From JBBSJZ01 sp041739875 (GTDB taxonomy: Bacteria > Planctomycetota > Planctomycetia > Pirellulales > Pirellulaceae), in NCBI GenBank assembly GCA_041739875.1, contig JBGSNA010000367.1, forward strand, positions 1-64,000: a DNA stretch of 64,000 bases. The letters run 5' to 3'. The translations under genes and the position numbers were made by a program. Position 1 is the stretch's first letter. Every line of letters begins with the position of its first letter. Of the stretch, positions 27,601 through 34,966 are shown in pieces. Under the pieces are notes generated by a model. That model saw nothing but the letters and a program-made list of their open reading frames with translations. It had not been told where the DNA came from and ran no database searches.

Positions 27601-28435
27601 CTCGTTGCACGTCATGCGGCTGATCATGAATTCCGACGTGTACCAACGTGCCGCGATTGGTCACAACGATGACGCCCCAGCCGAAGAACGGTATTTCGCG
27701 TCACCAGACCGCCGACGAATGACCGCGGAACAAGTCGTGGATTCCTTTTACGCAACCGCCAGCCGCGAAATCGATGTCGAACAACTCACATTCGATCCCG
27801 AATCACGTCGACCTGCAACAACCATGATCTCACTGGGTTCGCCAAAACGCGCCTGGGAGTTTGCGACGCTTTCGAACGAGCGAGATCGCCCCAGCCTTGC
27901 CTTGCCTCGTGCACAAGCCGTCACGGATATGCTGGAGGCGTTCGGTTGGACTGGATCTCGCCAGAATCCGATCGTTGATCGACAGCACGCACCGGGTGTT
28001 CTGCAAAGTGGCATGATCAGCAACGGAGTCATGTCGAGTTGGCTGACGCGGGCCGCATGGAACAGCGAACTCGCCAATGCCGCTGTCTCAGCCTCGTCCC
28101 CCACGGACCTCGTCGAATCACTCTATCTGCGTTTCCTGTCGCGATTCCCGACGGATGAGGAACAGTCCGAGTTTGCCGGGGTATTATCCGAAGGTTTCAA
28201 CGGCCGACTGTTGCCCAGCGAAGAGATCCGCACCCCAACTCAGCCAGAACGCTTGGGGCATGTTTCTTGGTCGAACCATTTGAAGCCGGAAGCAAACGTG
28301 ATCCAAGTCAAAATGCAAGAGCGAGCAAGAGCCGGGGATCCACCCGATCCAAGGATCCGCAAAGAGTGGCGAGAAGCTTACGAAGATGTCGTCTGGGCAA
28401 TCGTTAATTCACCTGAGTTTGTTTTTATTCCGTAG
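24656..28435 (+). CDS. LamG + cytochrome + DUF1549/DUF1553 (PSCyt2/PSD1) protein
   Basis: 1259 residues from the ATG at 24656 (a GTG five codons upstream is also possible). Signal peptide (MSRLVTAAFAAGFIFLPYDAS). A LamG-like concanavalin fold follows at about residues 75-275 (ALFDGDGAYFSF, ITIEAWIDL, IDEVSIHRG). A beta region of unknown type (about 290-500), then PSCyt1 with CLRCHDATAEGGLQL, DUF1549 (FLRRAYLDTVGVPPTESELR), a second CxxCH (CARCHDSPYHSTKQEDLF) and DUF1553 (ANDWEGATPSHPGLLSWLAD) to the end. It is a surface or periplasmic protein. A carbohydrate-binding role for LamG is inferred. It is followed by its usual partner DUF1501 after 26 bases. Confidence 0.9.
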   Translation: MSRLVTAAFAAGFIFLPYDASYSFGQDVASKPTPQETPTHQTARSVAQWRFSAEETSALTAHGGVHRDQAGPRPPYFPDFEASNTAALFDGDGAYFSFADPGKDSDFDFTNGDRITIEAWIDLHAISKDQNLYVVGKGRTGDKRFAADNQNWALRVREQGGTARINFLFASDKTHPEAIGSSWHRWTSAEGIAAGSGWHRIAISYLFGEPSSIQGWIDDKRQLGSWDMGGATTSPPVVDNDAIWIGSASRGASANSFRGLIDEVSIHRGDLEEDFLANRYHSSGTAPKSQLPRPELASHAITPHAVTMTIREGLATHNRWPLVNEMPPIFHDEQSWTTPYFYLPRMPYRYDNWGVRESWKPPVLVHLASDVILPAGEVSIVVRNRGFGRLWIDNEIVLETQAHQGSTDGHNPVDPLKDPPLPGHRVVRYGDSETICKVNFETESTHRVVLETVVGGEKYRVVSGEMLVGFWTGVSNSIELLRASGSRSSERHVTDSDIDSLKRESEVSLVALDDQVRRAASGAHDDYWNDRHEYAREVVAIRSSSTASDSVKADVTIDQFIENRLNKARGGLSSSESPANNIFHAEVLPILREHCLRCHDATAEGGLQLTSRELAMKGGDSSEPAITPNHPDASLLVERVFATDEEERMPPSGKLTAEEAKRLVDWIKTGAVWSPKINMEQLVAGPVVDDAKFLRRAYLDTVGVPPTESELRDFLADETSDKRSAIIDRLLEDNRFADHWVSFWQDILAENPNSLKPSLNNTGPFRWYLYEALRDRWPLDRMVTELLMFRGSEREGGAAGFGLAADNDAPFASRAHVASASLLGINLQCARCHDSPYHSTKQEDLFSLAAMLSRKDVTVPTTSTVSPGFFENKGGRESLIQVTLPPGQPVTPKWRFAETLGVADDDALTPWLRNPSDTRERLAALITSPNNQRFAQVMVNHYWKRLMGAGFVEPANDWEGATPSHPGLLSWLADELVQSGFDSLHVMRLIMNSDVYQRAAIGHNDDAPAEERYFASPDRRRMTAEQVVDSFYATASREIDVEQLTFDPESRRPATTMISLGSPKRAWEFATLSNERDRPSLALPRAQAVTDMLEAFGWTGSRQNPIVDRQHAPGVLQSGMISNGVMSSWLTRAAWNSELANAAVSASSPTDLVESLYLRFLSRFPTDEEQSEFAGVLSEGFNGRLLPSEEIRTPTQPERLGHVSWSNHLKPEANVIQVKMQERARAGDPPDPRIRKEWREAYEDVVWAIVNSPEFVFIP

Positions 28436-28461
28436 TCATCTTAGTTATCCACGGCACTACC

Positions 28462-29799
28462 ATGCACTCACATTCGAAGCCTGCCAATCAGCGTCTTTCA
28501 CGTCGTCGCTTTACGAGCCAGGCGCTGGGAGCTTTCGCCGGAGCATCACTCGCGACGTCCAAGCTTGGCGAGGGGCATCTACTTGCTGATGCGCCAGCAA
28601 CGCCAACGCCGCTAGGTGGTGCTGAACACGTCATTTCAATCTGGCTGGGCGGTGGCATGAGCCAAATCGACACGTTCGATCCCAAGCGTCGCGGCGATGC
28701 CAAGGCAAAAAAGCCAGGATCTTATTACGATGCAATTGATACTGCGGTGGACGGTGTCCAAGTTTGTGAGTTCCTTCCGCAATTAGCTCGCGTCATGGAT
28801 CGCGTCACGGCCGTCCGAACTGTCAACCATGATGTGATTGACGAGCATGCCGCAGCAACCAACCGGATGCACACAGGACGAACGGTTTCTGGAACCGTCG
28901 CCTATCCATCACTCGGCTCCGTGATCGCAAACCAACTTGGCGCTGTCAATGAAAATGCTCCACCGTATGTGCTGATCGGCTATCCGAACGTTACCCGCGG
29001 CCCAGGCTTTCTTGGGGCACAGAATTCATATCTGTACCTGACCGACACGAGCCAAGGTCCGGCGGGCTTGTCACGTCCCGACGGTATTACATTGAACCGT
29101 CAAAAGCGACGAGAACAATTCCTTGCGATCACGCGAGCAGCGGCCGAGCACCAACTTGACCACGACGCATTCATGGCGGACTATGACGCCACGATCAACC
29201 AAATGCTGTCCTGGAGTGGCCCCGAATTTGGTCGCGTGTTCAAGCTGGACGAAGAAACCGACAGCCTGCGAAACGCATATGGAGGCGAACTGGGCCAACG
29301 ATGCATGCTCGCACGTCGACTCGTTCAACGTGGCGTGCGATTCATCGAAGTCTCACACAACTTAAATTTTCTCAACGGCACTGGATGGGACGTTCACAAC
29401 GACGGCATCGAGAATCAACATGAGTTGATCCGTGAACTGGACGTCGCGATGTCCACACTGATCCAGGACTTGGAACAACAATCTCTGTTGGACAAGACAC
29501 TCATCGTGGTGACAAGCGAGTTCGGACGTCCGCCCCAATTCGACGGCGGTGGCGGTCGTGGGCATCAAGGCAGCGTGTTTAGCTGTATCCTCGCCGGTGG
29601 CGGACTGAAGCATTGCGGCGCCTACGGCGAAAGCGATGAACTATCCCAAAAGATCGTTGCCGACCCGGTGAGTGTCCCCGACTTCTTTGCAACAATTCAC
29701 GCGAGTCTCGGGATTGATCCGTCAAAGAATCTCTATGATGGCGACCGTCCCGTACCAATCACCGATGGCGGTCGCGCGATCCAATCGCTGTTCACCTAG
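28462..29799 (+). CDS. DUF1501 domain protein, Tat-exported
   Basis: 445 residues. Twin-arginine signal SRRRFTSQALGAFAGASLAT. The body has the DUF1501 landmarks: WLGGGMSQIDTFDPK, HDVIDEHAAATNRMHTGR, RCMLARRLVQRGVRFIEVS and the end LIVVTSEFGRPPQFDGGGGR with HQGSVFSCILAGGG. The family is related to sulfatases/alkaline phosphatases and is nearly always the downstream gene of a DUF1549/DUF1553 protein, as here. The reaction is unknown. It is convergent with the ABC ATPase gene nine bases away. Confidence 0.92.
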   Translation: MHSHSKPANQRLSRRRFTSQALGAFAGASLATSKLGEGHLLADAPATPTPLGGAEHVISIWLGGGMSQIDTFDPKRRGDAKAKKPGSYYDAIDTAVDGVQVCEFLPQLARVMDRVTAVRTVNHDVIDEHAAATNRMHTGRTVSGTVAYPSLGSVIANQLGAVNENAPPYVLIGYPNVTRGPGFLGAQNSYLYLTDTSQGPAGLSRPDGITLNRQKRREQFLAITRAAAEHQLDHDAFMADYDATINQMLSWSGPEFGRVFKLDEETDSLRNAYGGELGQRCMLARRLVQRGVRFIEVSHNLNFLNGTGWDVHNDGIENQHELIRELDVAMSTLIQDLEQQSLLDKTLIVVTSEFGRPPQFDGGGGRGHQGSVFSCILAGGGLKHCGAYGESDELSQKIVADPVSVPDFFATIHASLGIDPSKNLYDGDRPVPITDGGRAIQSLFT

Positions 29800-29808
29800 A
29801 CCAACCGC

Positions 29809-30627
29809 CTACGACGTCGTGACGCCTGAAAAGAACCCATTCGCGTGCTGCTGTATTTTGATCGGGAAACGATACAGTTCGCTGAGCCTATCTGACGTCA
29901 TTACGTTGGATTTCGCGTCGTCCGCGACCGTCCGCCCTTGATCAAGCAAAACGACGTGCTCGATCTCAGGTAGTATTTCTTCGATGTGATGCGTAACCAG
30001 CACAAGCGTCACGTCGTCCTGCTGAACAAGACCTCTGAGCAATTCGAGAAATCGAAAGCTCGCTACGAAATCCAGTCCGCTGGTCGGTTCATCGAGCACG
30101 AGAATCTCCGGTTCGTTGATGATCGCTCGCGCGATAAGAACTCGCCGACGTTCGCCCGTTGAAAGTGTGTCGACATGGCGATTGGCGAGGTGCTGTTGCT
30201 CAACACGTGCTAGGGCGATGTCCACGGCTTGGCGAACATCCTCATTAATTTCGACACCAAACTCAACCAACTGGGTCGACGTCAAACCACTCGCGACGGC
30301 TTCCACCACGGTCATTCGTCCAGTGCGACCTAGTGAAAACTCGAAATCGAGAGTCGACGAGACGATGCCCATTTTGCGTCGCAACTCCGAAACAACCCAT
30401 TCGCTTTGCCCAAGGATACGAACCGTTCCTTGGTGCCCGTCGGACTCGACCGATGGATAGAACTGGCGCAGCAACACCTTCAACAGCGAACTTTTCCCTG
30501 AGCCATTGGGACCGAGGACTGCGGTATGCCGACCCCGAGGAATCACAAGGCTGACGCGATCAAGAATTCGATTCGCGTCGCGCTCTACGGAAACGTCAAC
30601 AAGCTCAAGTAGCGGGGCGTCGTTCAT
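29809..30627 (-). CDS. ABC transporter ATP-binding protein (no cognate permease nearby)
   Basis: 272 residues, a single nucleotide-binding domain. Walker A is GPNGSGKSSLLKVLL (about residue 40), the Q-loop region precedes, the signature is LSTGERRRVLIARA and Walker B is EILVLDEPTSGLD, followed by the H-loop in LVLVTHHIEEILPEI. The LSTGE signature and the H-loop spacing resemble the ModF/YlmA-like ATPases. No permease or binding protein lies next to it, so the partner must be elsewhere or the protein is not a transporter ATPase. Confidence 0.87.
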   Translation of the reverse strand: MNDAPLLELVDVSVERDANRILDRVSLVIPRGRHTAVLGPNGSGKSSLLKVLLRQFYPSVESDGHQGTVRILGQSEWVVSELRRKMGIVSSTLDFEFSLGRTGRMTVVEAVASGLTSTQLVEFGVEINEDVRQAVDIALARVEQQHLANRHVDTLSTGERRRVLIARAIINEPEILVLDEPTSGLDFVASFRFLELLRGLVQQDDVTLVLVTHHIEEILPEIEHVVLLDQGRTVADDAKSNVMTSDRLSELYRFPIKIQQHANGFFSGVTTS

Positions 30628-30707
30628 CTCGTGAAGCTATGCGCGGCATGGAGTGAGGGTCACTGAATCGCCACATCATACGCACAGCACATGACTGCGT
30701 AAGTGCA

Positions 30708-32054
30708 CTATCCAGTCGCCTCGGCTAACAATGCGTCACGCATCGCGATGAGTTTTTGATTCTCGGTGGTTATCTCTCCTGGGGGCAATGCAATTCGACT
30801 GAGTGCGGACGCTGCGGCCTTCGGGTCGCGATTTACTTTCAATTCAATTTGACCAATTCGAAGTCGAGCCTGGTTCGCCGCCTCGCCATTACGGCTTGCG
30901 ACAACCATCAGTGGCCGGATCGCCTCCATCCATTTCTTATCGCTAGCCAACATTGCGACGTAAGCCATCAGCACTTTATCCGAAACGCCTCGAACCAAAT
31001 TCAGTTCTTCCAAGCGATAGAAATGCTGCTGCCCTAAAGCGATACTCTTTGCCGTGATTGCCTGGCGCAGCAAGAACACCAGTCGATTGAATTCCGGATG
31101 CGACGAAAGATCGGGCACTTGCTCGGGGATCGGAGAATGCGTGTCCGGCTTTCTACCGCCAAAGAATCCACGCTTTGTTCCCGGAGATTCCAACTCGGGC
31201 TTCTGTGCAGCTTTTCTCGCTATCGGTTTTGGTCCAGCGAGCACGGATACGTTTCTCGCCGTGTCGGCACCCTCGATTGCAAGCGCCGCACGTACGGGAT
31301 CGATATCGGAATACCCTTTGTGCTGGATTCTTTTTCGTTGCTCCGAGGAGCAGAGAATCGAAGACCCCTGCAGCCATTCGTTTCTCGAAATAAAATCCCA
31401 ACCCTCACAGTCAACAAGATTTTGTCGCAACATCCAAACACCCACCGGCAAACCGATGGCTGCACCGATGACGTGCAGCATAGCCGACGACATTTGAAAA
31501 CCACCGAGCCATAAAAACACGAGTTGGAGCATCACGAACGCACCACATAACTTGACGATTCGCACTTCAAACGTCCCGAAGTGGAAACCAACGAAATAGA
31601 AACACTCCATCTCGTTTTCCGGTGCCCAAAGCATCGCAATTACCATGAGTGCAAAGATGACTCCCGACGCCCCCAAAGCGCCACCTTCGGCACCAAGCAA
31701 ATACATCGGCAACTGCACTGCCGCTCCATCGACTGCCGCCATCGCCATATAGACAGCAAGAAAAACGAGACTTCCGATCTTCCCTTCAACGACGAGCCCG
31801 AATGTCCAAAGGAAAAACATATTTCCAATCAAGTGCATGAAGTCGCCATGCATGAACGTCCCAGAGATCCACTGCAACGGGTTAATCGTGTCGAACTCCA
31901 GGATCAACCAAGTGATCGCATCTTCCTCCACGTTTCCGAGCATGAGCTGAAACGTGGTCGCGAAGAAAATAACAACGTTAACGAGGACCAAAGCTCCCGT
32001 GGTGATGGGGAGGTGATAAATGGGAGCATCGGTTGAATAGGGAGCGATAATCAT
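30708..32054 (-). CDS. Rhomboid family intramembrane serine protease with C-terminal extension
   Basis: 448 residues. Six or so hydrophobic segments lie in residues 20-230. The rhomboid motifs are complete: HGDFMHLIGNMFFLW in the second segment (conserved His and Asn), the catalytic Ser in GALGASGVIFALM, and the catalytic His in MLHVIGAAIGLPVG. It should cleave membrane proteins within the bilayer. After about residue 240 a soluble extension of roughly 200 residues follows, with a TPR-like or helical last half (VAMLASDKKWMEAIRPLMVV, LIAMRDALLAEATG). Such extensions are not universal. Substrate unknown. Confidence 0.88.
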   Translation of the reverse strand: MIIAPYSTDAPIYHLPITTGALVLVNVVIFFATTFQLMLGNVEEDAITWLILEFDTINPLQWISGTFMHGDFMHLIGNMFFLWTFGLVVEGKIGSLVFLAVYMAMAAVDGAAVQLPMYLLGAEGGALGASGVIFALMVIAMLWAPENEMECFYFVGFHFGTFEVRIVKLCGAFVMLQLVFLWLGGFQMSSAMLHVIGAAIGLPVGVWMLRQNLVDCEGWDFISRNEWLQGSSILCSSEQRKRIQHKGYSDIDPVRAALAIEGADTARNVSVLAGPKPIARKAAQKPELESPGTKRGFFGGRKPDTHSPIPEQVPDLSSHPEFNRLVFLLRQAITAKSIALGQQHFYRLEELNLVRGVSDKVLMAYVAMLASDKKWMEAIRPLMVVASRNGEAANQARLRIGQIELKVNRDPKAAASALSRIALPPGEITTENQKLIAMRDALLAEATG

Positions 32055-32256
32055 ACCGACCGTCTCCGACTCTACAGGAAGAGATAGAACGAACTCGCAA
32101 ACCCAAATCGACTATGACAACGGTTTCTGGAGCGCCAACATAGCACCACATGAGAACCGAAAATGGATGACGGCACCAGTTTTTTTAAGGTTTCTCGTGA
32201 CGCCGCATGTTAAATTATCGCACGATTCAGCAACACGTCCAAAAAGGGCATCACCG

Positions 32257-33171
32257 ATGAAAGTTCAATGCTCCAATTGCTCGACAAATCTCATGCTCCG
32301 CCAAGCACCCGCATCTGGAAAGATCAAGTGCCCCAAATGTGCATCGATAGTCAACGTCGGGAGTGCGGCCGCACTCCCGACGGCGGCAAGCACATCAGCG
32401 CCTGGCGAGTTTGATTTCGGGTCGCTTTCGTTACCGCCCGCCAATGAGCCGACGGTGCGCCCGTTCCAGTCAACGATTCTCGTTGCTGCGAGGCCAATTA
32501 CGAAATCGCCAGCGGCTCCGGCAGCCGTCGCAGAAACAGCGTCAAAACCGAGCGATAAAAAAATGGCGGCCGTTTCGGTGGGAGTTCTCGCTGCGATCGT
32601 TTCGGGAATCATTTCCTTTTACGTCGTCCGTGGACTCGTCGGCGGAAGCGGAAGGTCGGATTCAAGCGTTGCTGAAGCTGATGCAAATGCGGATCGTGGT
32701 GATGCACCCGATGGCTACAAGCAAGTCGACGTCGAAGGCGTCACCGCATACATGCCCGACGGCGAGGAATTGCTCGAATTACCACAAGCGTTAACTTGCA
32801 AAGGTGTGCTCACACCTGCTGGGACTGTGTTTTTCTTAGCGTCCACGGCAGGCAACAATACGGTCGTCGAAGGCGAAAAACTTCAACAGAAAGCAACACG
32901 ATTGCTGGGTGGCGGCATCATCGGCGGAAGCCCGTGTGAACGAAACGGATACACAGGAAACAAGTTTGTGCTGGATCAATGTCTGCGGTTGCCCGACATG
33001 AATATTGAAGTCTACCAAATCGAAGGTCGATTCATTGTCATCGGGGTATCGAAAGAATCACTTGGCGAAGGTGGCTCGTTTGTCGTCGGACAATCTTCTG
33101 AGCCAGAAAAGCAAACCGTATTTTTCGATTCCTTAACCATCGGACCCAAGCCTTCGAAGGGCTTCTGGTAA
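32257..33171 (+). CDS. Zinc-ribbon (MJ0042-type) single-pass membrane protein
   Basis: 304 residues from the ATG at 32257; the frame is open further upstream, but MKVQCSNC is the natural start. A zinc ribbon with Cys5, Cys8, Cys25 and Cys28 opens the protein. A Pro/Ala-rich linker follows (about 40-105), then one membrane helix (MAAVSVGVLAAIVSGIISFYVV). The C-terminal 160 residues are extracytoplasmic and have no recognised domain. The plan (cytoplasmic ribbon, helix, external domain) is common in planctomycetes. It is divergent from the rhomboid gene and converges on the pentahaem cytochrome gene with 10 bases between stops. Confidence 0.75.
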   Translation: MKVQCSNCSTNLMLRQAPASGKIKCPKCASIVNVGSAAALPTAASTSAPGEFDFGSLSLPPANEPTVRPFQSTILVAARPITKSPAAPAAVAETASKPSDKKMAAVSVGVLAAIVSGIISFYVVRGLVGGSGRSDSSVAEADANADRGDAPDGYKQVDVEGVTAYMPDGEELLELPQALTCKGVLTPAGTVFFLASTAGNNTVVEGEKLQQKATRLLGGGIIGGSPCERNGYTGNKFVLDQCLRLPDMNIEVYQIEGRFIVIGVSKESLGEGGSFVVGQSSEPEKQTVFFDSLTIGPKPSKGFW

Positions 33172-33181
33172 TCGCCAACCG

Positions 33182-34921
33182 CTACTTGGTGGTCAGCACT
33201 TGCGTTGGGACAACGGCCGAGCGGGCAATTATGCCGTTGAGTTGGCGCAGCCTTTGAACAAAAACAGTGCGATCATAATTGGCTCGACGCTGCAGGTCCT
33301 CTTCAAGGTTTTTGGGATAGATAAAAACTTGGCGACCCGCGGGTAATATTGTCTCAATCCCGGTTCCGGATGCACCGTTACTCAGCGAATCAATCAACGT
33401 TTGAATCTGTGGGCTCAGTGGCGAACCTTCTTGTTTCATTTCATCAGCAACAAGCTGCATCCCCCAAGCGACCTGGCGAGCAGAGTCATACGTCAGCAAT
33501 TGGGACTCGTTGGTTCTTGCAAGTGCGAGAAGAACGTTCTTTGCCATCGCAGCATCAATTGGCTTTCGTTGTGCAGCACGCCGCGCCGCGTCGAGCGATT
33601 CACTCAATTGACGAGCGATTCCGGAGACTTTCACGGCATCACCGAACGGCTGGCGACTGAATTCCAATTGCAACTCTTTCTCAAACGCACGGGGTGCTTC
33701 GAACGCACGGCTGAACAAGAGTGCCGTATTCAACAAAGACTCGGGCCACTCTGTCTGGCGCGGTCGGCCTGGGGCTCCGGGAAATCCACGTTGCTGGCGC
33801 GCACTTGGCGTTTGTAGTTCGTGATGGCATGCGGCACAGTCGTAGAGGGCATAGTCGCCCCAACGGTCTTCAGTGGCCGATTCAGTTAACAAATTGACGG
33901 TTTTAATTCTCGCAGCAATTGCTCCGAGCAACATTTTTCGAGTGTTCCAATACATTTTTCCAGCGTCAACATTCTGGGCGTTCGGGAACAACTCAGGAAA
34001 ATTGGCGGCGAAGTACGGATCGCGTGTTGGAGAGGTCGCGAGTGCATCATGAAGCTGTGAAAGCGATTGCCAGTGCTGGGGCATTTGCTCACAAAACGTT
34101 TGGACTTCGACCGACGGAAGCGGCGGGTGACCGGCGGCGTACATTTCGTGGGTCACGAACTGATTGTTCGCACGGTTGCCAACATGGCAATCCAGACACA
34201 AATCAGCTTGCTTGGATGTATTCACGAGGTCTCGCATACCAAGCGCCAGCTTTTCTTCTGGGAGCTTAGTTCGCCAGGCCTTCGCAGCGTCTTGGACACC
34301 ATGTTCTTTTATCCAAGCAATACTATCGCCGTCTTGGTGACAATAGTTACAGCTAATTCCTGGCTGTGAACTAATCGGATCCGCCAATGGACGATCGAAG
34401 CCAACCTTCTCGTTGGGATTGTCTCGAAAACCACCGTGACACGTCATGCAATTTTGCTGAAACTTTTTGTAACCTTCGGTTGTCGTGACTTCGTATTCGA
34501 GCTTGTCGCAGATTCGTCGACTGAGCACGTTGCTTTGGCCGAACCAATCCGGTGGCACATTGGATTGTAGATTTTCGGAAATGGCTTCTGCTTGCTGTAA
34601 CAATTCAGCTTTGCTGAGCGGTTCAACTCGGCGGCGAGCGATGGCATGCTTGTCGCGGTCCAGCCAAAACTTCAATTCAGTTCGACGCGAAAAGTTTGTT
34701 GCCTCATCCCGCAATAGAGGATTATCAGGCGGGTTGTAATGGCACTCGACGCACAACGCGACGGCATCCTGTTTCTTCCAACTTTGAAGCACAAGGTCCG
34801 AGGCGGCATCGGCGGGTGGACCGGAGTCCTGCGCGTGGGCTAAATGCCCCCACATGAACGTGGCGGCGAATGCCACGCCAAGGTAAACAGCAACGCGAAT
34901 GTTGTATGCAATGCAGATCAT
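33182..34921 (-). CDS. Secreted pentahaem cytochrome c (cytochrome c554-like family)
   Basis: 579 residues from the ATG at 34921 (ICIAYNIRVAVYLGVAFAAT signal peptide, cleaved near AHAQDSG). Five CxxCH motifs: CVECH, CMTCH, CNYCH, CLDCH and CAACH, so five c-type haems are expected. After the fourth motif comes HEMYAAGHPPL, a segment shared with the two other pentahaem proteins nearby; its His may be a distal haem ligand. The last 170 residues lack haem motifs and are helical. Electron transfer in the periplasm is the likely role. It lies 45 bases downstream of the cytochrome gene at 34967 on the same strand, so the two form an operon divergent from the plus-strand redox genes. Confidence 0.85.
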   Translation of the reverse strand: MICIAYNIRVAVYLGVAFAATFMWGHLAHAQDSGPPADAASDLVLQSWKKQDAVALCVECHYNPPDNPLLRDEATNFSRRTELKFWLDRDKHAIARRRVEPLSKAELLQQAEAISENLQSNVPPDWFGQSNVLSRRICDKLEYEVTTTEGYKKFQQNCMTCHGGFRDNPNEKVGFDRPLADPISSQPGISCNYCHQDGDSIAWIKEHGVQDAAKAWRTKLPEEKLALGMRDLVNTSKQADLCLDCHVGNRANNQFVTHEMYAAGHPPLPSVEVQTFCEQMPQHWQSLSQLHDALATSPTRDPYFAANFPELFPNAQNVDAGKMYWNTRKMLLGAIAARIKTVNLLTESATEDRWGDYALYDCAACHHELQTPSARQQRGFPGAPGRPRQTEWPESLLNTALLFSRAFEAPRAFEKELQLEFSRQPFGDAVKVSGIARQLSESLDAARRAAQRKPIDAAMAKNVLLALARTNESQLLTYDSARQVAWGMQLVADEMKQEGSPLSPQIQTLIDSLSNGASGTGIETILPAGRQVFIYPKNLEEDLQRRANYDRTVFVQRLRQLNGIIARSAVVPTQVLTTK

Positions 34922-34966
34922 GCTTCTTGTTCTTCCCCGTACTACTTTCCTGAATTCCAATTCGAA

